Source: Diphasiastrum complanatum
Taxonomy: Eukaryota; Streptophyta; Lycopodiopsida; Lycopodiales; Lycopodiaceae
DNA: 64,000 nucleotides
NCBI GenBank assembly: GCA_029204225.1
Contig: CM055096.1
Span: forward strand, 44,997,967-45,061,966
Reading direction: 5' to 3'
Each line of letters starts with the position of its first letter. The first letter of the stretch is position 1. The position numbers and the translations under genes were made by a program. The notes beneath the pieces are model-generated. The model was not told the origin of the DNA. It saw nothing but the letters and a program-made list of their open reading frames with translations, and searched no databases. This document shows, piece by piece, positions 1 to 10,017 of the stretch.

Positions 1-444
1 AAAAGTGCTAAAGCAGTACCACATGATGGACTGCAAAGAGAAAGCCACACAATGATTGTTGGAGCCAAGCTCACGAAGTAGGATTGCCCGAAAACAGAAG
101 AGGAAGAATAGAAGATGGCAGGTATACCCCACCAGAACTTAATCGGTAGTCTGATGTACCTCACAATTTGTACCAGACGTGATTTAGCTTTCTCTGTTTA
201 TGCCTTGAGCCAACTCTCTTCCAATCCTAGCCTAGCACATTAGCAAATGGCCAAACGAATCCTACAACATCTGAAGGGTACCCAGAATATGGGATTAACC
301 TACAGAATTGAAAACGAAAAAAAAGGATTTGAGCTGCATCACTACAGTGATGCGAGCTGGGCGAGCTGCAAAGATGACAACAAGTCCATTATTGGAGGAT
401 GTACAATAGCGTGCGGAGCTGCAATCAGCTGGATATGCAAACAG
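1..444 (+). pseudogene. Copia RT end and first half of RNase H (fragment)
   Basis: Broken remnant of a Ty1/copia polyprotein. Around 133-245 it shows the end of the RT region (IGSLMYLTICTRRDLAF, then a LSQLSSNPS-like run). From 247 it continues as a 65-residue RNase H N-terminal half containing AKRILQHLKGTQ, YSDASWASC and ISWICKQ. In-frame stops interrupt the stretch before 247. The RNase H stops abruptly at about 444, where the frame runs into antisense integrase sequence. The missing RNase H half lies on the opposite strand at 1,193-1,686, which points to an inversion breakpoint. Family assignment is firm; the element is dead. Confidence 0.8.
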
Positions 445-593
445 CCATGTAGTCGGACATCTCGTAAGAGACCATCAGTTCGGAGTGCCTTCACTTTTGT
501 AGACATTTTTGTCTCAGCCATGGCTTGAATCTCTTGAAGCATTCAAAGGCTTCAGATTTGTGCTTAATGAACATGATTGTAGACCATCTATTT
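445..593 (-). pseudogene. Copia integrase fragment (inverted)
   Basis: Read on the minus strand, this short piece encodes part of the copia integrase core, including a FECFK-like run followed by KVKALRTDGL. It closely matches the plus-strand integrase at 7,530-7,665, but in the opposite orientation. It ends at 445, and the downstream continuation of the same domain begins at 1,687 on the plus strand. Confidence 0.7.
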
Positions 594-1192
594 CTTTTGC
601 GCGGAAGCTTTTACAGGAACCTAGACACTCGACTACACCTCACAGAACATATTTTATTCTAGCAATCAAGACAGACGACACAAGGCAAGAAGATGCACAA
701 AAATAGAGTGATTGTATTATTAGTTTAATTTTAAGAGCGAGATCATTAGTGTCTCGCTCGTTGGCAGAATGGCACTCTGCTCTTTCGCTGTGTTCTGCTC
801 GTTGGCAGACTTTCATGCACAGCTCTAGTATTTTTCTTTTCTGCTCTATTTGCTACGTCTCTCTCTATCTCTTATAGATCTATATATATGTTTATGATCC
901 AGAAAGGATCGTTTATACCTCCATAGTGTGGAGTTTACAAGATGGCTAAACGCTGAAATCACAAGACTAGTTAACGCTAATCAACTAATCAGTTAGTCCC
1001 CGTCGTTGCCACTCATTTCACCTGAGTGTGAAGTCTACGACTCCAAGCCCGTTGAGCTGCCAACTGGCAGCGTGAAAGATTCCTCTTCGTTTATTTCGTA
1101 ATCTCCGGTTTGCTTTCGTTCGCTTCGTTTCTTTCATAGTTTTTTGTTTTGCGTCCCTTTGCAATTTGCGATCCTAGAGGCGTGTTTATGAT
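594..1192 (-). repeat. Probable copia LTR or untranslated remnant
   Basis: Non-coding. It lies, in minus-strand order, between the end of RNase H and the start of the integrase fragment, where a 3' LTR or junction between two copies would sit. It has a GTGTCTCGCT motif near 750 followed by a repeated CTCGTTGGCAGA. Similar GTGTCTCGCT/GCGGAC units occur at 9,553-9,640. No clear TG...CA ends or target duplication could be fixed, so the LTR call is inference. Confidence 0.35.
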
Positions 1193-1686
1193 TCATGAAT
1201 GATTCGCAAATCGTTTGTGCTTTGAGTCAAGGGACATTGACTTTTGCAAATTGTTCTTGTTCGACCTTCGTTTCTTGTTCGTGTTGCGACAAAGTTGCAG
1301 GAGTTCACCATTTTTTATACTCCCTCTTGAACCTTGCAGCTTTGTACGTTTAATCCAATTATCTTTCTTTGCTTGACAAAGAGTGGCTTGTCGAGCGGCT
1401 TCGTGAGCAGATCTGTAATCATATTTTTTGATTTTATGTATTGGACCTAGAGCTCTCCTTTCGAGAGCAAATCTCGAATGTGATGGTACTTCAGAGGTAT
1501 GTGCTTTGTCTTTGAATGGAAGATAAGATCCTGGGATAGATAGATGGCACTCTGAGAGTCCATCATCATCGTGCTTGGCCCTTCTTGTGGTATCTCGATT
1601 GCCTCCAACATCATCTGCAGCCACACTACCTCATTCGCCACCTTCGAAGCTGCGACATATTTAGCTTCGCAAGAGGATTGAGCTAC
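1193..1686 (-). pseudogene. Copia RNase H second half (inverted)
   Basis: The minus strand reads an AQSSCEAKYVAASKVANEV-type RNase H core just inside 1,686. It continues as VVWLQMMLEAIEIPQ, DSQSAIYLSQD and FHSKTKHIPLKYHHIRD down to 1,447. After a frame change come the RNase H tail LLTKPLDKPLFVKQRK and a short purine-rich stretch where the 3' LTR should begin (about 1,318). This is the C-terminal partner of the half domain at 247-444. Confidence 0.8.
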
Positions 1687-2210
1687 GTATTAGAAGATAG
1701 TTCACCACTTCCTATTCACCTCAACAGAACAGGATTACAGAAAGGAAGAACTGAACTCTTCTCAACTCAGCCAGATCCATGCTACATCAAGCACACCTAC
1801 CTACAAAGTTCTGGGTAGAAGCTACTGCCACAACTTGTTACGTGCAGAATAGATCCAGCACCAAAGTTGTCAACAACAAAACTCCTTATGAAGTTTTACA
1901 TGGGCACAATCCTAGTGTTAGCCATTTAAAAATCTTTGGTTGTATATGTTTTGTTCACATTCCAAAACAGCTTAGGAAGGAGCTGGATCATAGGACAAAT
2001 AAATGTATTTTCATCAATGTAGTATTTGTTTCTAGGGATGTAATATTTCAAGAACATACATATTATGGTTTTAAACAACCATCAATAAACGACGCTATGT
2101 CATTTCATCCTATTTTACGTAGCATGGAATCTTCCAACGATAATGTTTTTTCTACAAAACCTACAACTACAGCTATAGAAGCCGAGCAGCCGACGGTACC
2201 TATCATTTAA
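1687..2210 (+). pseudogene. Copia integrase second half
   Basis: Plus-strand copia integrase C-terminal part. It contains TSYSPQQN-like sequence just after 1,700, then SMLHQAHLPTKFWVEA, KTPYEVLHGHNPSVSHLKIF, FGCICFVHIPKQLRKELDHR and VFVSRDVIFQEHTYY. The upstream catalytic aspartates are not in this piece; they lie across the inversion. The open frame from 1,779 is 143 codons. Sequence and order match the copy at 7,680-8,170, except that this copy lacks about 60 nt after FIN. Confidence 0.8.
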
Positions 2211-2403
2211 ACAGACCAAGCTAACTCGAGCATATCTTGAGAAATTCAAGAAGAAGCATCACCGCATCCTAGTCAACCAAACGTTAGTAGATCCTCACGG
2301 ACTCGGAGAGTTCTTGAGAGGTATACACCTCAATCATTCTGGACTTCATCAGAAGAACCAGAGAGCCTAGCCGAAGAAATTAACTCCAAGGATGTTGTGA
2401 AGT

Positions 2404-3378
2404 GACAAGAAGCTATGGAAAGCAAGTACAACTCACTTTTGACGAACCAGACCTGGACACTGGTCGACTTCCCCACTCACAAGAGAGTTATAGACAACAG
2501 GTGGATCTTCAAGAAGAAAATTAACTCTGATGGTTACATTGCTAAATGGAAAGCACAATTGGTGGCTAAAGGATTCACTCAAGTCCAAGGAGTGAATTAT
2601 CAAAAAAATTTCAATCATGTTGTCAAGATGCAGTCAATCAGAACTCTGATTGCATTAGCAACCGTGGAAGACCTCAAAATGCACCATATGGATGTCAATG
2701 ACAACATCAAAGAGGAGTTGTATACCTTCCAACCGGAAGGATTCGAAAGTCAAAGGCCAAGAGCACAAAGTGTGCAAGCTGCACAAAGCAATCTACGGTC
2801 TGAAACAGGCCGCAAGAGCATAGTTCAATAGAATCACCTCTTATCTCATTCAATTGGGATTTGCAAATAATTCAGCTGACTGTAATGTTTATTTGAAGCA
2901 TGTAGACATCAATTCAATTCACATAGCTCTTTACGTAGATGATGCATTTATTTTGTCTACCGACACTTCTCTTCTGCACACTACTAAGAGTGATCTATCA
3001 AACAGATTTGACATGACGGATTTAGGAGCTGTCCATTCTTTGCTAGGAATTCACATTACTAGAAATAGGCTTCAGAAGAAGATCTATCTTAGCGAGCAGG
3101 CATATCTAAAAGGCGTTTTAGAAAAGTTTCATATGTCTGATTGCAAACCAATTGATACTCCAATGGATCCAAGTATAGTATTGACTAAACCTACTTGTGT
3201 TGATTTTGATAGTGAAGTACTTGACATAGAGAAGTACCTTTATCATTCACTAATAGGATCTTTGATGTATGCAATGTTGTGTACTAGACCAAATTTAGCA
3301 TACACTGTTAGCACGTTAAGTCAATTCATACCAAATCCTAGGATCTCTCATTGGAAAGCATTAAAGAGAGTGATGTGA
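2404..3378 (+). pseudogene. Copia reverse transcriptase (frameshifted)
   Basis: RT domain of the same copia copy as the preceding integrase. It opens with AMESKYNSLLTNQTWTLVD and WIFKKKINSDGYIAKWKA, then LVAKGFTQVQGVNYQ. The active-site YVDD survives as ALYVDDAFIL (about 2,925-2,955), followed by LGIHITR and a SDCKPIDTPMDPS block. The frame is lost near 2,830 (stop after a KSIVQ run) and reopens at 2,854. The TTFLN segment seen in the 8.7 kb copy is missing, consistent with small deletions. Decayed copy, not active. Confidence 0.85.
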
Positions 3379-3925
3379 CATATTCAAGGAGGTTTAGATC
3401 ACATTTTATGTTATAATGGAAATGTTATTGACCCACTCGTCCTGCGAGGATACTCTGACTTAGATTGGGGAGGAACAGACTCTACCATAAAATCTACTTC
3501 GGGTTCTATTTCTATCTGGTAGGGGGACTGATTTCGTGGAACTCAAGGAAACAGAAATCAATTGAGCTTTCTTCGACAGAGACAGAGTACATCACAGCAT
3601 GCCAAGTTTCAAAAGAAGCTGTAAAAATTAGGTTATTACTTCACGACTTACATCACACTCAGTTCAATGCTACCACCATTCTGTGTGACAACTTGAGCCA
3701 TATTTCACTCTCACTGAATCCCAGATTTCTGTGACAAATCCAAGCACATAGAAATCTACTATCATTTCATTCGAGGGAAGTCTTCTCAAGGCAAGTGATC
3801 TTTCAATACCACTCCACAACAAAAATTGTCGCAGACATCTTCACCAAAGTGCTTCCCAGGATCAAGCATAAGAAGTTCTTCAAGATGCTGAATCTGACGA
3901 AGATACCAAGGCACCAACTGTGACG
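3379..3925 (+). pseudogene. Copia RNase H (frameshifted)
   Basis: Continues the RT above. GYSDLDWGG near 3,448 and then SWNSRKQKSIELSSTETEY at 3,537-3,595 are the copia RNase H core, followed by HDLHHTQFNATTILCDN. The C-terminal tail is recognisable to about 3,922, ending near KIPRHQ before a stop. Several stops and frame changes interrupt it. Confidence 0.8.
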
Positions 3926-4258
3926 TTAACTGTTGGAAACTAAGCCCATAGTTGTCTCCTTGGTGAATGACCAATTTCTATTTCATGATTCTTCCTGCAC
4001 ATTTATTGATCATTGATCTAGGGTCAGGTGAAACCAACTTTGGTTCTAGGTCTGCTCATCTAATACCTATAGGAATCACAAACTCAGACAGCCAATTTCT
4101 TTAAAGAACGTCTACAACGGGCTTCCGGCTGATCTCCAGCACATGGTAACCAATCCTATCAGAATTTCAAGTTCAAATCTTAAGTTCAATTACTTGAAGT
4201 CATTGAAGACTTGGCCATCTTCAAGGACTTCCAAGAATTAGCATTTAGAACAAGATTG
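3926..4258. other. Non-coding, probable 3' end of copia copy
   Basis: No domain is recognised on either strand. By position it follows a copia RNase H, so it may hold a degenerate LTR or 3' UTR, but no TG...CA pair, polypurine tract or target duplication could be identified. Confidence 0.3.
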
Positions 4259-4413
4259 CAGAAATACATTGTTTTTTTGACAGTCTGCAAAAATACACTA
4301 AGTGTCACAATAGTTCTACAAAAATATACTAAGTGTCGCAACAGTCTGCAGAAATACACTAAGTGTCGCAACAGTCTGCAGAAATATCCTAAGTGTCAGA
4401 ACAGTCTACAGAA
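4259..4413 (+). repeat. 30-bp minisatellite, about 5 units
   Basis: Tandem units of 30 bp built on CAGTCTGCAGAAATACACTA plus AGTGTCGCAA. Units begin near 4,282, 4,312 (diverged AGTTCTACA start), 4,342, 4,372 and 4,402 (partial), with a degenerate unit before them. The array ends exactly where the LTR-like block starts. Confidence 0.85.
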
Positions 4414-4927
4414 ATGAACTCGAAAGATTCGCGAACAATATCTTGTTGATACTCAAAAAATTCACGAACAATATCTTGTCGCGAAATATTTTTTATTCTT
4501 GTTCAACCTTGAAACTATCGCAAAACTGTCGTCTGTCGCAAACAGACAAACTGTCGTGAACAGTTCGCAAAGAAAAATTATTTGAATTTGAAAGCAAAAT
4601 GTTTGTTTGAATATCAACCATCTTAACAGTTAGAGCCACTGTTACAAAAGTAAAAGACCTATCTTGTAACAATATAAATACATGTGCACTACTCCTTGTA
4701 AACACACAACAGAGAGCAACAAGACAGCAAGAGATGTATACTGAAGAATCAGAATCGGAATTATAAAACATTGTTTTTGATCAAAGTTTCTTAATAGATA
4801 ATTTTATCAATTGTTTTTTATTGTCTAAAATTGTCTATAATACACAAACAATATATCTTGATTCCATATGCTTTATTCAATCAAGGTAAAAATTCTATTA
4901 ATACATAGACCAGAAAAAGATCGAATT
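4414..4927 (+). repeat. Left LTR-like block of deleted copia element
   Basis: Matches 6,332-6,856 over almost its whole length. Shared landmarks are CGAACAATATCTTGT pairs, CTATCGCGAAACTGTCG-type runs, TTGTAACAATATAAATACAT, GTGCACTACTCCTTGTAAAC and the AGAGATGTATACTGAAGAAT stretch. The TATAAATA near 4,674 is a plausible LTR promoter TATA box, and downstream ACAACAGAGAGCAACAAGA may be the R region. Homology continues past TTTATTCAATCAAGGTAAAA, so the exact LTR end is uncertain. Confidence 0.7.
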
Positions 4928-5471
4928 GAAAGCAAAATACTTTATAACGTTTATTGATGCCTTCAGCAAGTTCGTTGTAATATACTTTATTCGTACAAAA
5001 TCAGAAGCTTTCGAGAAATTCGTTGAGTATACGAATTGGACTGAGAAGTAGACAGACAACAAGTTAAAGCAAATTCGCACAGATCGTGGAGGTGAGTACA
5101 TTTCCAACGAATTCAAAACTTATTGTACTGACCGAGGTATTATGCATAGAAAAACTGCATCATACACACCTCAACACAATGGAATTGCTGAACGAAGAAA
5201 TCGTGTACTTATTGAAGCTAGGTGTATGATGGCTCATGCAAAAGCACCAAAACAGTTATGGATAGAAGTAGTGGCTACATCGAATTATCTTCAGACTCGA
5301 ATTCTGATATCTCAAATACCAGATAAACCTCCTCATAAAATATGGTGGAAGTCAAAGCCAAATTTAGCTCATGTTCGGACATTCGGATGTGTAGTTTATA
5401 TGTACACACCAGACAAATTGAGAAAGAAACTTGATGAAAAACCTGAACAAGGTTTTCTGGATTTGAGCTAA
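4928..5471 (+). pseudogene. Copia integrase (truncated element)
   Basis: Begins directly after the left LTR-like block. It reads YFITFIDAFSKFVVIYFIR, one in-frame stop near 5,050, then QIRTDRGGEYISNEF with a catalytic Asp, and TASYTPQHNGIAERRNR with the catalytic Glu. Then come WIEVVATSNYLQTR and HVRTFGCVVYMYTPDKLRKK. Gag, protease and the zinc-binding N-terminus of integrase are absent. Different copia family from the copies at 1.7 kb and 7.5 kb. Confidence 0.85.
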
Positions 5472-5479
5472 TACTTCAA

Positions 5480-6270
5480 CATGCTCGAATTCAAAGGTGT
5501 GCATACTCACATAATACCTGAAACGATACTGAACAAAGCAGATTGTCCGCAGACTTTTGAAGAAGAGAAGTGAATGGCCAATACACCCTATCGTAGGTTG
5601 ATTGGATCATTGTTGTATCTTGTAGACAACACCAAACTTGATATAGCATTTGCAGTATATAGGCTGAGCCAATTTAATCAGAATCCAAAATCGTTACATT
5701 GGAAGTTAGCAAAAAGAGTAGTACAATATCTCTAGGAAACGAAAGACTATGGACTGTGTTATTTGAAGGAAGCTCAATTTTGGATCGAATCTTACAGTAA
5801 CGCAAGCTAGGCATCCATGAAAGATGACAGCAAAAGTATTTCAGAAGGTTGTACTCTAGCATCTGGTGTAGCCATACTTTGGATAAGCAAGAAGCAAACA
5901 ACAATAGCTCAATCTTCCTGTGAGCCTGAATATGTAGCAGTAGCTACGATGGCAAACAAGCTGATATATAAAACAAATGTTGGAAGGATTTGATGAAACT
6001 ATTTTTGAACCTTATGTCTTACTAATGGATAACACTTTAGCAATCTATCTTACAAAAGATCTTGTGTTTCATTCGAAAACGAAGCATAAAGCTATCAAGT
6101 ATCATGTTATTTGGGACTTAGTCAAAAAGAAGATACTCACAGTCTTCATACCTACAGAGGAAATGACAGATGATATCTTTACAAAGCCACTCAGTAAAGC
6201 TTTGTTCGAGAAGCAGCGAAGAAGATTGGGGTTAATCCAAGTGCCCACTTTGAGAGGGAGTTGTAGAACA
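5480..6270 (+). pseudogene. Copia RT end and RNase H (truncated element)
   Basis: Starts near YRRLIGSLLYL at about 5,590, so most of RT including YVDD is deleted. RNase H follows: LHWKLAKRVVQYL, SYSNAS, DDSKSISEGCTLASGVAILW, KKQTTIAQSSCEPEYVAVA. After a frameshift near 5,975 come LLMDNTLAIYLTKDLVFHSK, HKAIKYHVIWDL and DDIFTKPLSKALFEKQRRR. A short purine-rich GAGAGGGAG at 6,250-6,258 sits where a polypurine tract is expected. Confidence 0.85.
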
Positions 6271-6331
6271 CTTATTAGACAAATCTCGATTCTACTAACA
6301 AAGTGCACAATTTAATTGACAAAGGCTGAGA

Positions 6332-6856
6332 AACGAACTCGAGCTCGAAAGATTCACGAACAATATCTTGTTGAAACTCGAAAGATTCGCGAACAATATC
6401 TTGTCGCGAATTTTTTTTATTTTTTTTCAGCCTCAAACTATCGCGAAACTGTCGCCTTTCGTGAAACACGAAACTATCGCGAACAGACAAACTGTCACGA
6501 ACAGTTCGTGAAAAAAAATTATTCGAGTATGGAAACAAAATGTTTGTTTGAATATCAACCGTCTTAACGGTTAGATCTACTATTACAGAAGTAAAAGGCC
6601 AAAAGACCTATTTTGTAACAATATAAATACATGTGCACTACTCCTTGTAAACACACAACAGAGAGCAACAAGACAACAAGAGATGTATACTGAAGAATCA
6701 GAATCAGAATATAAAAATTCATTTTTGATCAAAGTTTCTCAACAAATAAAATTGTCTATAATACTCACACAATATATCTCTTAACTCCTCATGCTTTATT
6801 CAATCAAGGTAAAAATTGTTCTATTAGTACATAGACCAGAAAAAGAACCAATTGAA
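6332..6856 (+). repeat. Right LTR-like block of deleted copia element
   Basis: Partner of 4,414-4,927 with the same landmarks, including TTGTAACAATATAAATACAT near 6,614 and GTGCACTACTCCTTGTAAAC. The two differ by scattered substitutions and small indels (for example an extra TTATTTTTTTTCAGC stretch near 6,417), so insertion is old. The preceding internal region is only about 1.4 kb, which makes this an internally deleted element. No convincing target duplication was found. Confidence 0.7.
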
Positions 6857-6929
6857 GACACTGATATTAGTTTGATTTATTCAAACTTTCATCGTGTTCT
6901 ATGAGGAAGAATTCTTAATATTTTTCTGA

Positions 6930-7494
6930 TAGTTTCATATGTCTGATTGCAAACCAATTGATACTCCAATGGATCTAAGTATAGTATTGTCTAAACCTAC
7001 TTGTGCTGATTATGATAGTGAAGTACTCAATATAGCGAAGTACCCTTATCATTTACTAATAGGATCTTTGATGTATGCAATGTTGTGTACTAGACCACAT
7101 TTAGCATATAGTGTTAGCACGTTAAGTCAAATCCTAGGATCTCTCATTGGAAAGCATTAAAGAGAGTGATGAGATATATTCAGGGAAGTTTAGATCACAT
7201 TTTATGTTATGATGGAAAGGCTTATACCCACTAGTCCTGCAAGGCTACTATGACTCAAATTGGGGAGCAAAAGTCTCTACTAGAAAATCTACCTCCAGAT
7301 AGGCTGTTTCTATCTGGTAGGGGGACCGATTTTGTGGAATTCAAGGAAGCAAGAATCAGTAGCGCTTTCTTTGACAGAGGCAGTGTACATCGCAACATGC
7401 CAAGCTTCAAAAGAAACTGTATGGATCAGGTTATTACTTCACGACTTACATCACATTCAGCTCAATGCTACTACCATTCTGTGTGACAACTTGA
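6930..7494 (+). pseudogene. Copia RT end and RNase H start, second copy
   Basis: Opens with MSDCKPIDTPMDLSIVLS and IGSLMYAMLCTRPHLAYS, near-identical to 3,135-3,330, then LGSLIGKH. RNase H continues with WNSRKQESVALSLTEAVY and HDLHHIQLNATTILCDNLS. At about 7,494 RNase H passes directly into integrase sequence, which is upstream of RT in an intact copia. That junction is recombinant. Confidence 0.85.
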
Positions 7495-8170
7495 GCTACT
7501 ATTTTATCACTTTCATAGATGATTACTCTAGATGGTCTACAGTCATGTTCATTAAGCACAAATCTAAAGCCTTTGAATGCTTCAAGATATTCAAGGCCAT
7601 GGTTGAGACACAAACGTCTACAAAAGTGATGGCACTCCGAACTGATGGTCTCTAATGAGATGTCCGACTACATTGTTGAACATGGTATTAGAAGATAGTT
7701 CACCACTTCCTATTCACCTCAATAGAACAGGATTGTAGAAAGGAAGAACTCTTCTCAACTCAGCCAGATCCATGCTACATAAAGCACACCTACCTATGAA
7801 GTTCTAGGTAGAAGCTACTACCACAGCCTGTTACGTACAGAACAGATCCAGCACCAAAGTCGTCAACAACAAAACTCCTTATGAAGTTTGGCATGGGCAC
7901 AACCCTAGTGTCAACCATTCAAAAATCTTTGGTTGTATATGTTTTGTTCACATTCTTAAACAGCTTAGGAAGAAAATGGATCATAGGGCAAATAAATGTA
8001 TTTTCATTGGCTATTTTGATGAACATAAAGCTTATAAAGTTTATGATCCATCCACCAATGTAGTATTTGTTTCTAGGGATGTAATATTTCAAGAACATAC
8101 ATATTATGATTTCAAACAACCATCGATAAACGATGTTGTCATTTCATCCTATTTTACGTAGCATAGAATC
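7495..8170 (+). pseudogene. Copia integrase, second copy
   Basis: Reads YFITFIDDYSRWSTVMFIKH, KAMVETQTSTKVMALRTDGL, then across stops and frameshifts QFTTSYSPQ-like sequence near 7,695, KTPYEV and FGCICFVHI-like sequence, and HRANKCIFIGYFDEHKAYKV, YDPSTNVVFVSRDVIFQEHT. Very close to 445-593 (inverted) plus 1,687-2,210. Confidence 0.8.
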
Positions 8171-8379
8171 ATCCAACAATAATGTTTCTTGTACAGAACC
8201 TACAGCTACAACTATAGAAGCCGAGCAGCCGACCGTACTTGTCATCAGACCAGACCAAGCTAGCTTGAGCAGATCTAGATAAATTCAAGATGAAGCATCA
8301 TCGCATCTTGGTCAACCAAACGGCCGCAGATCCTCATGGACTCGGACAGTTCCTGTGAAGTATACACCTCAATTATTCT

Positions 8380-9345
8380 GGACTTCATTAGATGAATCAG
8401 AGAGCCTAGCCAAAGCAATTAACTCCAAGGATGTTGTGAAGTGGTAAGAAGCAATGGAAAGTGAGTACAACTCACTTTTGATAAACTAGACTTGGACACT
8501 GGTCGACTTCCCCACTCACAAGAGAGTTATAAACAACAAGTGGATCTTCAAGAAGAAGATCAACTCTGATGGTTTCATTGCTAAATGAGAAGCATGGCTG
8601 GTGGCTGAAGAATTCACTCAAGTCCAATGAGTGGATTATCAAGAAATTTTCAGTCCTATCGTCAAGATGCAGTCAATCAGGACTTTGATTGCATTAGCAG
8701 CCACGGAAGACCTCGAAATACACCAGATGGATGTCAAGACAACATTTCTCAATGACAATGTCAAAGAGGAGCTGTATACCTTTGAACTAAAAGGATTCGA
8801 AGTCAAAGACCAAGAGCACAAAATGTGCAAGCTACACAAAGCAATCTATGGTTTGAAACAGGCTGCAAGAGCATGGTTCGATAGAATCAACTCTTATCTC
8901 ATTCAATTGGGATTTGCAGACAATTTAGCTGACTGTAATATTTATTTGAAGCATGTAGGCACCAATTCAGTTCACATAGCTCTTTACCTAGACTAAGTAT
9001 TTATTTTGTCTAACGACACTTCTCTTCTGTACAATACTAAGAGTGACATGTCAAAGAAATTTGACATATTTGATTTAGGAGCTGTCCATTCTTTGCTAGG
9101 AATTCACATTACTAGAAATAGGCTTCAGAAGAAGATCTATCTTACCAGCAGGCATCTTTAAAAGACATTCTAGAAAAGTTTCATATGTCTGATTGTAAAC
9201 CAATTGATACTCCAATGGATCCAAGTATAGTACTGACTAAATCTACTTGTGCTGATTTTGATAGTGAAGTACTCAACATAACAAAGTACCCTTATCATTT
9301 ACTAATAGGATCTTTGATGTATGCAATGTTGTGTACTAGACCAGA
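8380..9345 (+). pseudogene. Copia reverse transcriptase, second copy (truncated)
   Basis: RT of the preceding integrase. It has WTLVDFPTHKRVI, then an open run from 8,631 with SPIVKMQSIRTLIALAATED, MDVKTTFLNDNVKEELYTFE and YGLKQAARAWFDRINSYLIQ. The catalytic loop is destroyed: YVDD has become YLD followed by a stop at about 8,985-8,996. It then continues to SDCKPIDTPMDPSIVLTK and IGSLMYAMLCTRPD, and is cut at about 9,345, where unrelated sequence begins. Confidence 0.85.
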
Positions 9346-10017
9346 TTCATTCAACAAAATCAAACCAATGTGCAGAATTGAGTAAACAAGTGAATGAAAT
9401 ACACAAATAGTAACAGAAAAATATTCATTCGAGATCATACAATCATTCAAAATAATATGCGCATAGCAGCTACAATATTATCTATTGATCTTCTGATTTC
9501 AAGAAGTGTGCGACAGATCCACACCGTGCATTAGTGTGAGAGAAATACAATTCTCTCACGAATAGTGTCTCGCTTACTAGCGGACTTTCTGGATTTGCTT
9601 ATCCTCTTAGAAAATTGTCTCGCTCATAGGCGGACATGTATTTCGTATATTTTCGTCTTACAGTATTATGCATCAAGCAGAAAGTATATAGTTCGCAAAC
9701 TTTTTCGTGTCGCATCATGTAACTTCCAGATCAGAAAGATTGAACATCTACAACTAATCACAGATTACAAGAGTGGCAGATTAGCCACGTTCTAGAGTAC
9801 TTCTATTGATGTCATGATATCTGATCAAATACTTGTACCCCATGGTACTAGGCTGATCTTCTTGGTCCTTTGTGGAACATGAATGATTTTGTGTCGCGAA
9901 ACAATTTTGTGTCGTGTGTCGCAAAATTGTTCGCGAACATTTTTGTTTCATGTGTCTTTTCTGTCAAAATCAAGGTGGAAAGCTAGCAAGGCTTTGGCAA
10001 TAGAAACATTTAATCTT
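9346..10017. other. Non-coding, LTR-like motifs
   Basis: No protein domain is visible. GTGTCTCGCT and GTCTCGCTC units with GCGGAC (9,553-9,640) resemble those in 742-830, and the TGTCGCGAA/TTCGCGAAC words near 9,890-9,940 echo the LTR-like blocks at 4.4 and 6.3 kb. It is probably a patchwork of old LTR pieces, but no boundaries can be drawn. Confidence 0.35.

Larger units (their letters stand above)
445..1686. other. Inverted segment inside copia sequence
   Basis: Both ends of this 1.24 kb block interrupt coding sequence. The left end joins plus-strand RNase H (up to 444) to minus-strand integrase (593 to 445). The right end joins minus-strand RNase H (1,686 to 1,193) to plus-strand integrase (from 1,687). 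Flipping the block would place the two RNase H halves together and the two integrase halves together. That is the expected signature of a simple inversion after the elements had inserted. Seen: the four half-domains and their orientations. Inferred: a single inversion event. Confidence 0.7.

Noticed and set aside
4259-4413. Possible CRISPR-like array
   Set aside because: The units are contiguous with no unique spacers, and the DNA is a plant nuclear sequence. It is a minisatellite.
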